From: Betaproteobacteria bacterium
GTDB taxonomy: Bacteria; Pseudomonadota; Gammaproteobacteria; Burkholderiales; Casimicrobiaceae
NCBI GenBank assembly: GCA_004293675.1
Contig: READ01000024.1
Coordinates: 1-64,000, forward strand
Length of the DNA stretch: 64,000 nucleotides
Reading direction: 5' to 3'
Shown here: positions 46,935 through 55,337 of the stretch, piece by piece
Layout of the letters: each line of letters begins with the position of its first letter
Position numbering within the stretch: position 1 is the first letter of the stretch
Notes under the pieces: model-generated
What the model saw: the letters and a program-made list of their open reading frames with translations, nothing else
Told to the model about the DNA's origin: nothing
Database searches by the model: none
Translations under genes and position numbers: made by a program

Positions 46935-47159
46935 ATGAAGCAAACTCTCTATCGCGCGCTGTGCGCCGCTGCGATCTTGGCAGTCTCCGGCTGCGCGATG
47001 CAACCACCGCAGGCGTGGGAGAAAGGCAATTTGGCTCGAAAAGACATGAGCCTCAATAGCGATCCGCTCGACAGCGCGTTTTTGCAGCATGTGTATTTCA
47101 GCAAAGAAGCGGCCTCGGGCGGCACCGGTGTGGGCGGAGGTGGCTGTGGCTGCAATTGA
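46935..47159 (+). CDS. DUF4266 small lipoprotein with GGGCGC tail
   Basis: 74 residues. A lipobox LAVSGC places Cys20 at the mature N-terminus, so it is anchored in the envelope. The body PQAWEKGNLARKDMSLNSDP and the tail AASGGTGVGGGGCGCN are the DUF4266 hallmark: a glycine-rich end with two cysteines, which could bind a metal or carry a disulphide or thiol. Ribosome site aagga precedes the ATG. Its last 14 bases overlap the start of DUF3570 (GTG 47146). Function is not established. Confidence 0.85.
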   Translation: MKQTLYRALCAAAILAVSGCAMQPPQAWEKGNLARKDMSLNSDPLDSAFLQHVYFSKEAASGGTGVGGGGCGCN

Positions 47160-48309
47160 AATCAACGAGCGGGATGCTGCGGCCAAATCGGTGGGCTTAA
47201 AGCTCGGTTCGATCACGTTGGCTGCGCTCGCACTGCCCGGTGTTTGCGTGACCGCCGCACAAGCCGACACGCCGCCCGAATCGGCCATCGTGTCGGTTAA
47301 GGTTCAGGGCTACAACGATTGGCAACCGGGGCTTGATCGCATCAAAGTGACCGCGCCTGCGCTCTATGCAATGGCGCCGTTTGCGGGCGATTGGTCGATT
47401 GAATCAACGCTCGTGCAAGACAGCATTTCGGGCGCTTCACCGCGCTGGCATTCGAGCATTTCTAGCGCTTCGAACATGCGTGACCGGCGCACGGCGGCTG
47501 ATGTGAAATTGAGCCGTTATTTTGCGCGCGCTACCGTGGGTTTGCGAGCCAGTACGTCAACTGAAGATGACTATCGGTCTAACGCGGTGGCCCTGGACGC
47601 ACGCTTTTCCTCAGCCGATAACAACACCACTTGGATGATCGGCGCGGGATTGACCCACGATCGAATCAATCCCGTCAACGAAATCGTTGAGAACGAAAAA
47701 AAGCGCGTGACCGATGTGATGATCGGCGTGACCCAAGCCTGGACGAAGAACGATTTGGTGCAACTGAATCTGTCGCACGTTCGCGGGCGCGGCTACTTTA
47801 ACGACCCCTACAAGCTCGTTGACAAACGTCCGCGTGAGCGCGATCAAACGATTGCATTGCTGCGTTGGAATCACTTTCACGAAGCGAGCCAAACCACGTT
47901 TCGTAGCAGCTACCGGTATTACAGCGACACCTTTGGCATTCGCGCGCACACGCTGCAAACCGAGTGGGTGAAACCGCTCGGCGATCGATTCACGATCACG
48001 CCCTCTGCGCGCTACTACACGCAGCGCGCAGCAAGCTTTTACTTCGACCCGGTCTACGATCCGGTGATCGGCGAGCCGTTTCCTGTGGGGCGTCCAAAAC
48101 TCTCATCGGCTGACACACGTTTGTCGTCATTCGGCGCGATCACCTTGGGTGCGAAGCTCGATTGGCGCATCGATTCGAAGTGGGTTGCCGACGTCAAATA
48201 CGAGCGCTACGAACAGCGCAGCAGCTGGCGACTTGGCGGCGATGGCTCGCCTGGATTGGCCACGTTCAAAGCCCAGATATGGCAGCTTGGGGTGACGCGG
48301 ACGTTTTAG
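47146..48309 (+). CDS. DUF3570 outer-membrane barrel with ApbE-type flavinylation motif
   Basis: 387 residues from GTG 47146, supported by ggagg five bases upstream; it overlaps the DUF4266 gene by 14 bases. An unusual leader (acidic/basic n-region, then KLGSITLAALALPGVCVTAA) ends near QADT. The rest is beta-strand rich and ends in LGVTRTF, the terminal Phe being typical of outer-membrane barrels. D92-SISGAS-98 fits the D-x-x-S/T-G-A-S/T motif in which ApbE attaches FMN to the last Ser/Thr. I infer that Ser98 carries FMN added by the ApbE encoded downstream. DUF3570 function is otherwise unknown. Confidence 0.8.
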   Translation: MAAIEINERDAAAKSVGLKLGSITLAALALPGVCVTAAQADTPPESAIVSVKVQGYNDWQPGLDRIKVTAPALYAMAPFAGDWSIESTLVQDSISGASPRWHSSISSASNMRDRRTAADVKLSRYFARATVGLRASTSTEDDYRSNAVALDARFSSADNNTTWMIGAGLTHDRINPVNEIVENEKKRVTDVMIGVTQAWTKNDLVQLNLSHVRGRGYFNDPYKLVDKRPRERDQTIALLRWNHFHEASQTTFRSSYRYYSDTFGIRAHTLQTEWVKPLGDRFTITPSARYYTQRAASFYFDPVYDPVIGEPFPVGRPKLSSADTRLSSFGAITLGAKLDWRIDSKWVADVKYERYEQRSSWRLGGDGSPGLATFKAQIWQLGVTRTF

Positions 48310-48342
48310 GGCGTTTAAGGGTGGACGTGGGCTTTTCTTGCT

Positions 48343-48485
48343 CCCTCTCCCGCAGGCGGGAGAGGGTAGGGGTGAGGGAGCAAATGAGGTGGACTCGACG
48401 CGTTTTGCGGTTTTGAACTTCGACCTTGACTCTGCAAGCGCAAGCACCCTCATCCCCAACCCTTCTCCCGCCTGCGGGAGAAGGG
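48343..48485. repeat. Inverted pair of palindromic repeats before apbE
   Basis: 48343-48366 is ccctctcccgcaggcgggag then aggg, and the related arm at 48460-48485 reads ttctcccgcctgcgggagaa ggg. Each is a hairpin, and the blocks (with caccctcatccccaaccctt beside the second) mirror one another. This repeat type is scattered widely in proteobacterial genomes. It separates DUF3570 from apbE by 225 bp and may reduce read-through. Confidence 0.75.
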
Positions 48486-48534
48486 AGTTGATTGGCCTCG
48501 AGTCGCCGCGGTCAATGCCGCTAAGCTCTCGTCT

Positions 48535-49458
48535 ATGGTCTTAACCTATGACTCGAAGTCCCACGTCTGGCGCGCGCAATTCGCGGCTATGGCGTGCGAT
48601 TGTGAGCTGTTGATCGTTGCGGACAATGAATTGGGCGCGCGCGATGCGGCCGTCGCCGCCATCGACGAAGTTCGCCGTATCGAACACAAATATTCGCGCT
48701 ACCGAGCTGATAGCGTTGTCGCGGAAATTAATGCCAACGCGGGCGGCGCGTCGTTGGTTTCGATCGACGAGGAAACGGCGCAGCTGATCGCTTTTGCCGA
48801 TCAATTGTTCGCAGCGAGCGATGGGCTATTTGACATTACCTCTGGCGTGTTGCGACGTGCCTGGAATTTCAAAAATGCGGAGTTGCCTAGCAACGCCCTG
48901 ATTGCTGAAATGGTGGCGCTCATCGGTTGGCACCGCGTTGAGCACAACGCCCATCAACTGCGTTTGCCTGAATCAGGAATGGAAATTGATTTTGGTGGTT
49001 TTGGCAAGGAATACGCGGCGGACCGTGCGGCGTCAGTGTTGATCGAGCGCGGCGTCGCCAACGCGCTGGTGAACTTGGGCGGCGATGTCCGCGCGCTTGG
49101 TCATCGCGGCGATGGTGCACCGTGGCAGCTGGGTATTCGCCATCCGCGCGTTGACGGTGAAACCCTCGCGTCAATTCCCTTGGTCAACACGGCGCTTGCT
49201 ACCAGCGGTGACTACGAGCGATTTGTCGACGTAGGCGGTGTGCGCTATTGCCACGTCTTGAATCCGAAAACCGGTTGGCCGGTGCAGCATTGGCGATCGA
49301 TCAGCGTGGTGGCACCGGTATGCGCAGCGGCGGGCGCGCTCGCCACCATTGCGATGCTCAAGGGTACAGAAGCGCTGCCGTTTTTGCGTGAGCAAGGCGT
49401 TTCGTTTCTCGCGGTCGATGCTCAGGGCGCGGTGAGCACGGAGGCCACGCTCCCATAA
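48535..49458 (+). CDS. apbE: FAD:protein FMN transferase (ApbE family)
   Basis: 307 residues, no clear signal peptide or lipobox from this start. Mg/FAD site features: GMEIDFGGFGKEYAADRAAS, NLGGDVRALGHRGDG, TSGDYERFVDVGGVRYCHVL and NPKTGWP. The enzyme transfers FMN from FAD to Ser/Thr in target proteins such as NqrC, usually outside the cytosol. Here the nearest plausible target is DUF3570. It follows the DUF3570 gene by 225 bp carrying palindromic repeats. Confidence 0.92.
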   Translation: MVLTYDSKSHVWRAQFAAMACDCELLIVADNELGARDAAVAAIDEVRRIEHKYSRYRADSVVAEINANAGGASLVSIDEETAQLIAFADQLFAASDGLFDITSGVLRRAWNFKNAELPSNALIAEMVALIGWHRVEHNAHQLRLPESGMEIDFGGFGKEYAADRAASVLIERGVANALVNLGGDVRALGHRGDGAPWQLGIRHPRVDGETLASIPLVNTALATSGDYERFVDVGGVRYCHVLNPKTGWPVQHWRSISVVAPVCAAAGALATIAMLKGTEALPFLREQGVSFLAVDAQGAVSTEATLP

Positions 49459-49630
49459 ATTCATCGATCTGTGGCGGCACAGATACCGGAACTATTTCAT
49501 TCAATCCACGGAATACGCAGTTGGTCGCAACGTTTTGCGCTCGGCGAGCGAGACGAGGGCGCATGGACTTACACTGAACTCGGTTTGCGGGCGACGACAT
49601 TGGCGAGTAGTGGGGGAGTAGCAATATTCC

Positions 49631-49744
49631 AGCTATTTCGACGTATGCCAATAGAAATATGGCGTTGACCGAAAAAACTACAGTTTTCACTTAGGTATTA
49701 AATCGGCTTACAGGCCAAATTTAATGGGGCTTTTAACAAAAAAG
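49631..49744 (+). repeat. 114-bp AT-rich intergenic element, copy 6
   Basis: Starts agctatttcgacgtatgcca and ends aatggggcttttaacaaaaa aag, exactly 114 bp. Left hairpin gccaatagaaatatggc. It ends 28 bases before the metalloprotease ATG, so it supplies part of that gene's leader. 49459-49630 shows nothing else. Confidence 0.6.
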
Positions 49745-49771
49745 CTTATTTTCTTGCTGCAAGGGGCACAG

Positions 49772-52591
49772 ATGTCACATTCGTACTTGTCAAAATTCGC
49801 GCTCAGCGCCGTTGCGCTTGGGCTGGCCTCATGTGCAACCCTGCAAGGTTTGCCGGAAACCAAGCCCTCAGCCAGCGCCGCGTCAGCGTCGACTAAACCC
49901 GCCGACGCCGCTAACACCGCGACAGCCGCCGTTGGAGACGCGAAGGCAAGCACAGCCGCCGCGCCCGCCGCCCGCACGCCGCCGGCGGCCACGCCACCGG
50001 CCGCCGCGCCAGGAACGCCACCGCCGCCGCGCCCGTTCGCTGAAATCATCAAAGACGCCAAGGAAGAAAAGGGCTTTTTCACCACTTGGTACAAAGACGA
50101 CAAGGTCTGGATTGAAATCCCTGAGACCATGTGGGACAAGCCGTTTTTCTTCTCGGTCAACGTCACCCACGCGCTGGGCGACGCGGGTATTTTCGGCAAC
50201 CAAATGGGCGGTTATTTGGCCGCCGGTCGTGGCGCACAAATGGCGAGCTTTCGCAAGCACGGCCCCACCGGCGTGCAGCTGATTGCGAAAAACACCGCGT
50301 TCACCGCCGCGAAAGATTCCACCGCCGCCAAGATGGTTGAGCGCTCGTTTTCTGATTCATTGCTCGGCAACGCGACCGTTGTGAGCGCGCCGCATCCCGA
50401 CAGGAAAAGCGTGTTGATCGAGGCCAATGCGCTCTTGGTCAACGATTACCCATCGGTCGCGGCGCGGCTTGAGCAAGCGTTCCGTCAACCGTATTCGTTT
50501 GATGCGCGAAATTCCAGCATCGCGCACGCTAAAAACAGCGATACCGAAACCGGATTTCATGTGCGCGCTCACTACGGTTTAGCCAAAGTGGCGCTCCCAT
50601 CGCCAGTGCCAAGCCCCGCGCCACCGCCGAAAGTGCCCTCAACGCTGCCCGATGTTCGGTCCGCATTTTTTGGTTTCTACTACGGCTTCTCAAAGATGCC
50701 CGAGCCGATGCGACCGCGCGTGTCTGACGCACGTGTGGGTTACTTTTCCACCGCCGTGTCTGACTTTACGGAACAAAGTAAACGTGAGGTCAAAAGCCGC
50801 TTTATCCACCGTTGGCGTTTAGAGAAAAAAGATCCAAGCGCGGCTGTCAGTGAGCCCAAAGAGCCCATTGTTTTCTGGATGGATAAAAACGTACCGCTTG
50901 AATACCGCGACGCTGTGAAAGCCGGTGTTCTGGAGTGGAATAAAGCGTTTGTAGGTGCGGGCTTTAAGGACGCTATCGTTGTCAAGCAACAAGCCGACGG
51001 TGATGAATTTGACACCTCGTCCACGCGCTACGCATCGATTCGCTGGGTGACCGGTCGCGGCATTGGCTTTGGCGCGCGCGGTCCCTCAAAAGTTGATCCG
51101 CGCACCGGTGAAATTCTGGATGCCGACATCGAAATGAGTGATGCAAACTTCCGCTTCTTTCAAGGGCGCCAAGTTGAGGATCCACCGCGCCCGATTGGAC
51201 AGACGGCTCACGCTGCGCACGCGCATTTCCACGCTAACGGTGAACTGTGCACGTACGCGCACGGCAAAGCCAATGAGTTGGCATTCGCACTGGACTTACT
51301 AGCCGCGCGGGGGGACTTTGATCAATCCTCGCCTGAGGGCAAACAGCTCGTGCTCGATGCGATTAAGGACACCACAATTCACGAGGTCGGCCATACGCTC
51401 GGTTTGAGACACAACTTTGTGGCCTCTATGTCGATCACGCCGGAGCAACTGCGCGATGCGAAGTTCGGCGCTGAGAATGGCATAGCTTCGTCGGCGATGG
51501 ATTACAACGGTTTGAACGTCGCTTTGAAGGACGAGCGCCAAGGTCAGTACTCTATGGTTACCGTGGGTGCTTACGACAAGTGGGCCATTGAATACGGTTA
51601 CAAAGAAACCACGGCAGACACCGAAAAGGCCGAGCTGGGTAAATTGCTCGCCCGCGCCACGGAGCCCGCGCTCGCCTACGCGACCGACGAAGATGCCGGA
51701 TTCTTTCCCATCGTTGAGGGCATCGATCCCGCGGTGAACCGATCGGATTTGGGCAATGATCCCCTAGCGTTTTATGAGAAGCGTTTCACGCTCGCCAAAG
51801 AGTTGTGGGATCGTTGGCAGGCCAAACAATTAGCGCCGGGCTCGGAATACGAAGTGCTGCGCAGAAATTTCCAACGTGGCTTTGCGCAATACGAAGTGTT
51901 TGGCGAACTCGCAGCGAAGTATGTCGGCGGCGTTACCGTGCTTCGCGATACGGTTGGAACAGGGCGACAGCCGCTCACACCGGTCGATGCAGCGCTACAA
52001 CGCCGAGCACTCAATCTGCTTACAAAGAATTTGTTCGAAGTCGATTCGTTCAAATTCAAACCCGAATTTTTGGGTAAGCTGAGCATTGATTTTGATGCGC
52101 GCTGGGACAACTTTGACGAAGAGACAGGCGGCGGCTCGATTGGCGCTCTTGATTTTTCAGTGGCTGGGCGAGTGTTGAGCATTCAACGCGGTGTTTTGTC
52201 GCAGTTGATGCGAGACACCGTTGCGGCTCGTGTGATTGGCGCACCCGAAAAACTCGTCGATCCAAGCAAAGCCTTTAGCGTGGCAGAGCTCTACAGCACG
52301 CTGCAAAAAGCGGTGTGGAGCGAGCTGACCACAGGTGCGGCGATTTCACCGATGCGCCGCAATCTGCAGCGCGAACATCTGCGAATGATTGCCCAAGGCG
52401 TGGCGAGCCCTTCGCCGCGAACACCCGCCGACGCGCGAAGCTTGCAGCGAGAATTTGCCGTCGATTTACTTGCGAAAATGAGAGCCGCCGTCGGTCGCGC
52501 CGGCAGCATTGAGAATCGCGCGCATTTGAACGAAGGCATTGCGCTGCTCGACGCTGCGCTCAAAGCGCAGATCACGAAAGCGCTCGGTTAA
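49772..52591 (+). CDS. Zinc-dependent metalloprotease lipoprotein (DUF5117/DUF5118 type)
   Basis: 939 residues. The ATG at 49772 gives a lipoprotein leader (YLSKFALSAVALGLASC), mature Cys anchored; an ATG at 49724 would start inside a repeat. After an Ala/Pro-rich linker (to about 85) come DUF5118- and DUF5117-type regions (KEEKGFFTTWYKDDKVWIEI, GDAGIFGNQMGGYL) and a metzincin-like zinc motif H537-EVGHTLGLRH-547, with Ser-Met-turn-like ASSAMDYNGLNV downstream. A C-terminal helical segment follows. It is a cell-envelope protease of unknown substrate. The family commonly lies alone, as here. Confidence 0.85.
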   Translation: MSHSYLSKFALSAVALGLASCATLQGLPETKPSASAASASTKPADAANTATAAVGDAKASTAAAPAARTPPAATPPAAAPGTPPPPRPFAEIIKDAKEEKGFFTTWYKDDKVWIEIPETMWDKPFFFSVNVTHALGDAGIFGNQMGGYLAAGRGAQMASFRKHGPTGVQLIAKNTAFTAAKDSTAAKMVERSFSDSLLGNATVVSAPHPDRKSVLIEANALLVNDYPSVAARLEQAFRQPYSFDARNSSIAHAKNSDTETGFHVRAHYGLAKVALPSPVPSPAPPPKVPSTLPDVRSAFFGFYYGFSKMPEPMRPRVSDARVGYFSTAVSDFTEQSKREVKSRFIHRWRLEKKDPSAAVSEPKEPIVFWMDKNVPLEYRDAVKAGVLEWNKAFVGAGFKDAIVVKQQADGDEFDTSSTRYASIRWVTGRGIGFGARGPSKVDPRTGEILDADIEMSDANFRFFQGRQVEDPPRPIGQTAHAAHAHFHANGELCTYAHGKANELAFALDLLAARGDFDQSSPEGKQLVLDAIKDTTIHEVGHTLGLRHNFVASMSITPEQLRDAKFGAENGIASSAMDYNGLNVALKDERQGQYSMVTVGAYDKWAIEYGYKETTADTEKAELGKLLARATEPALAYATDEDAGFFPIVEGIDPAVNRSDLGNDPLAFYEKRFTLAKELWDRWQAKQLAPGSEYEVLRRNFQRGFAQYEVFGELAAKYVGGVTVLRDTVGTGRQPLTPVDAALQRRALNLLTKNLFEVDSFKFKPEFLGKLSIDFDARWDNFDEETGGGSIGALDFSVAGRVLSIQRGVLSQLMRDTVAARVIGAPEKLVDPSKAFSVAELYSTLQKAVWSELTTGAAISPMRRNLQREHLRMIAQGVASPSPRTPADARSLQREFAVDLLAKMRAAVGRAGSIENRAHLNEGIALLDAALKAQITKALG

Positions 52592-53100
52592 GTCCCAGCA
52601 CTGGATGCCGGAGGTAAGCACCGTTAGCCCTGCGCTGGTCGTTGGGTTGGCGGTGTGCCGCCAAAGCAACGATCCGCTCGGCCCGAAGGGAAGCGGTTTT
52701 TTGGTGCCCAAACTAAGCGCATTGGGTGACTTGATTAGCGCGTTGGTTCAATGAACAAGCTGGAGCTAAGCTCAAGCGCTTCAAGCTACTCAAGCTGGGC
52801 GCGTGAGTGCTGTTTTTTTGACGCTGATTAACGCAGATTCGACACAGATTGACGCAGATTTTTTCGAGCGCGCCTCGGTCGTGCTGTGAGCGAAAGTCGG
52901 GTTAGATCTGTACCTTTCTGGCGGTATCCCCTCGCAGAAATCTGCGGCCATCTGCGTCAAATCTGCGCCAATCAGCGTCAAAGAAAAGGCCTCCAGCGGC
53001 TCGCTGCGGTCGTTTTACGGAGTCGTCGACCGGCACCAAAGTATTCCCCGAGGCACCATGCAACGATCCGGCGGTTGCCGCCTGATGCGAAAATGCGAAG
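52592..53100. other. 509-bp intergenic stretch with inverted repeat arms
   Basis: No supported gene. 52813-52866 (ttgacgctgattaacgcaga and following) and 52935-52986 (ending caatcagcgtcaaagaaaa) are inverted copies of an element like ttgacgctgattaacgcaga ttgacgcagatt, scattered in many bacterial genomes. They flank about 70 bp. The first 150 bases show no clear pattern. Confidence 0.6.
52813..52986. repeat. Inverted 50-bp arms of gacgctgattaacgcagatt type
   Basis: Left arm 52813-52866, right arm 52935-52986, largely complementary, separated by about 70 nt. The arms contain internal direct repeats of acgcagatt/acacagattgacgcag. Confidence 0.75.
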
Positions 53101-53826
53101 ATGAAACGAAATCACGTTCTCTTCGCATTTTTTTTGGGCGCTTCTGTCACGGCTGCCACCGGAGTTTGGGCGCAAACGACGCCTAGCGCGGACCCGCCAA
53201 CACCTCGCTTTGCCGATGCCACGCCGCTGAGCAGCATCCATCCACCCAGCACCGATCAATTCACGCGACTGTGCGCCAATACCGCTGATCCGGCCGATTG
53301 CGGCAAGCGCGTGGAAGCGCAGCAGTTGAAGCAATCCGGTGCCGCGAGTATCGTACGCCGCGACGGTAAATTGCTCGCAGTCACGGTGCCCGGTGAGCCG
53401 CCGTTTATTTTTGAAGACGTCGATGGCGAAGCCGGTCCCAACATCAGTTTTTATTCGTACAGCGCGCCTGCCGACGCCTTGGTTTTGTTTCGTGCGCGAG
53501 CCGACAAGATTGAATATGTGTTGATCCACCGACCAACCGCCAGCGTGACCGAAGTCCCCAACGAGCCCCGATTCAATAGCGATGGACGCTATTTTGTGAC
53601 TGCGGATTTCTGCAAAGACGGTTGTGAAAATCGCCTGACTGTGTGGCGCATTGAGCGGCGTGGCGCGGCACGAGAGCGTGTGTTTGCGCCACGCGTTGCT
53701 TGGTCGGACGCTGATGCCAGCTGGGGCAGTCCACGGCGTTTGGTCGTCGACATCACCGAGGCAGGTCGATCAAGCTCAATCAACTTGGATTTGAATGATC
53801 CACGTTGGAGCGTTTTGCTTCCCTAG
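53101..53826 (+). CDS. Secreted protein of unknown function
   Basis: 241 residues. Signal peptide MKRNHVLFAFFLGASVTAAT with cleavage after GVWAQ. Mature part has Cys pairs (FTRLCANTADPADCGKRVEA; ADFCKDGCENRLTVW) that could form disulphides, and beta-propeller-like strands (ALVLFRARADKIEYVLIHRP, DASWGSPRRLVVDITEAGRS). Not recognised. It ends nine bases before trmB, so the two may share a transcript. Confidence 0.65.
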   Translation: MKRNHVLFAFFLGASVTAATGVWAQTTPSADPPTPRFADATPLSSIHPPSTDQFTRLCANTADPADCGKRVEAQQLKQSGAASIVRRDGKLLAVTVPGEPPFIFEDVDGEAGPNISFYSYSAPADALVLFRARADKIEYVLIHRPTASVTEVPNEPRFNSDGRYFVTADFCKDGCENRLTVWRIERRGAARERVFAPRVAWSDADASWGSPRRLVVDITEAGRSSSINLDLNDPRWSVLLP

Positions 53827-53835
53827 GATGGTGTG

Positions 53836-54543
53836 ATGAGTGAACTGATAGAAAGCGCCGCCGAGTCCGATGCGCCGCAACATCGCCGAATTCGCAGTTT
53901 TGTGGTGCGCGCCGGACGCATGTCACCCAAACAAATCCGTGGCGTCGACGAAGGCATGCTGCGCTTCGGGCTGATTTATTCGCCCGAGCCGATCCATTTG
54001 AGCGCGGCGTTTGGTCGCAGCGCCCCGTGTGTGTTGGAGATCGGTTTTGGCATGGGTGTGACCACGGCCGAAATCGCCACCGCGCAACCCGACACCGATT
54101 TTCTAGCCATTGAAGTCCATCCGCCCGGCGTTGGAAATCTGTGCAATTTGCTTTCTGAACGGCAGCTATCAAATGTTCGCGTGATGCAGCACGATGCGGT
54201 CGAAGTGCTCACGCACATGATCGCACCGAATTCGCTGTCGGGCATACACATCTACTTTCCTGATCCGTGGCACAAAAAGCGTCACAACAAGCGGCGCTTG
54301 GTGCAGCCGGATTTGACAACGCTGTTGGCATCGCGATTGTCGGTGGGCGGATATCTGCATCTGGCGACTGATTGGGTGCCCTACGCCGAACACATGCTGG
54401 AAGTCCTGAGCGCTGAGCCGATGCTCAAGAACTCGGCGAGCGATTACTCAGCGCGACCCAGCTGGCGGCCCGAGACCAAATTCGAGCGACGCGGACTCAA
54501 GCTCGGGCACGAAGTGCGTGATTTGCTGTTTCTGCGGGTGTGA
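53836..54543 (+). CDS. trmB: tRNA (guanine-N7-)-methyltransferase TrmB
   Basis: Makes m7G46 in tRNA. 235 residues from the ATG at 53836 (an upstream GTG overlaps the spacer). SAM-binding [34 protein letters not shown] and the catalytic/tRNA motif [20 protein letters not shown] with [16 protein letters not shown] are complete. It follows the secreted-protein gene by nine bases. Confidence 0.95.
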   Translation: MSELIESAAESDAPQHRRIRSFVVRAGRMSPKQIRGVDEGMLRFGLIYSPEPIHLSAAFGRSAPCVLEIGFGMGVTTAEIATAQPDTDFLAIEVHPPGVGNLCNLLSERQLSNVRVMQHDAVEVLTHMIAPNSLSGIHIYFPDPWHKKRHNKRRLVQPDLTTLLASRLSVGGYLHLATDWVPYAEHMLEVLSAEPMLKNSASDYSARPSWRPETKFERRGLKLGHEVRDLLFLRV

Positions 54544-54712
54544 AACGAGCGCTCGGCGAGCACGGTGAGAAATTTGAGTTGCCTTTGACCTGACTTGGGT
54601 GCGGTTTACGTCTAAACCATAGCGCCCCAAACCGACGGTGCTGCCATTGAACCGATTGCGCAGCGCGAGCGACTCAGTGGGGTCTGCACTCAACTCCCAT
54701 CAAAGGATCGCC

Positions 54713-55321
54713 ATGAAAACCATCTCTCTTGCCATCATCGTCGCTGCTGCTGTGACCACGCTAGCTGCGACGGCGCAGCCGCAGTTTCCCCCAAACAAAC
54801 CCAATCTACCCACTCCACCCCAGCCGGTCCGCGGGCTAACGGTCAAACCCGATTTGACCGTCATGAGCATCAAGCCACGGATGTTGGGCGCCGTGCCCTA
54901 CGCCTATGTGTGCGTGAAGAATTCTGGTGGCGCAAACGCCGGTCCGTTCAATGTGACATTGACGATGGGTGCGCCCGCACCAACCGGATCGCCACCGATT
55001 TCGTGGATCACGCTGGTGGGCGATATGAACTACGCACCGGGTGCTTCCGCAGGTGGCTTCACCTGCAACGATTTCCGCTTGCCAGGAAATGCGCTGCCCA
55101 ACTGCGTAAAGTACACCGCACGCGCCGACAGTGGCAACGTGATTGCCGAGAGCAATGAAGCGAACAATATGCTCGAACACTTGGGCGCTTGTCTAGGCGA
55201 ACCGCCGCTGCCTGCCAGCAAGCCTAAACTTCCCTTGACAGATGCTCCACAGATCAAACCCGTGAGTCCGATTCCAGATCCAGGTTGGGCTCCCCGCCCA
55301 ATTCTCGGTCCTCGTCCCTAG
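54713..55321 (+). CDS. Secreted CARDB-like single-domain protein
   Basis: 202 residues. aaagga precedes the ATG; signal MKTISLAIIVAAAVTTLAAT with cleavage after AQP. A proline-rich stretch (FPPNKPNLPTPPQPVRG) leads to a CARDB-type beta-sandwich: KPDLTVMSIKPRMLGAVPYA, VCVKNSGGANAGPFNVTL, and the signature DSGNVIAESNEANNMLEHL. CARDB domains occur in surface and adhesive proteins. Its plan resembles the protein at 37621. The role is unknown. Confidence 0.7.
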   Translation: MKTISLAIIVAAAVTTLAATAQPQFPPNKPNLPTPPQPVRGLTVKPDLTVMSIKPRMLGAVPYAYVCVKNSGGANAGPFNVTLTMGAPAPTGSPPISWITLVGDMNYAPGASAGGFTCNDFRLPGNALPNCVKYTARADSGNVIAESNEANNMLEHLGACLGEPPLPASKPKLPLTDAPQIKPVSPIPDPGWAPRPILGPRP

Positions 55322-55337
55322 GCAAGCTTTATTAGGC

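Noticed and set aside
49471-49668. 65-codon frame after apbE
   Set aside because: Runs into the 114-bp repeat element; no protein features.
52539-52754. 71-codon frame after the metalloprotease
   Set aside because: Overlaps the protease end, no ribosome site, no recognised family; coding is not supported.
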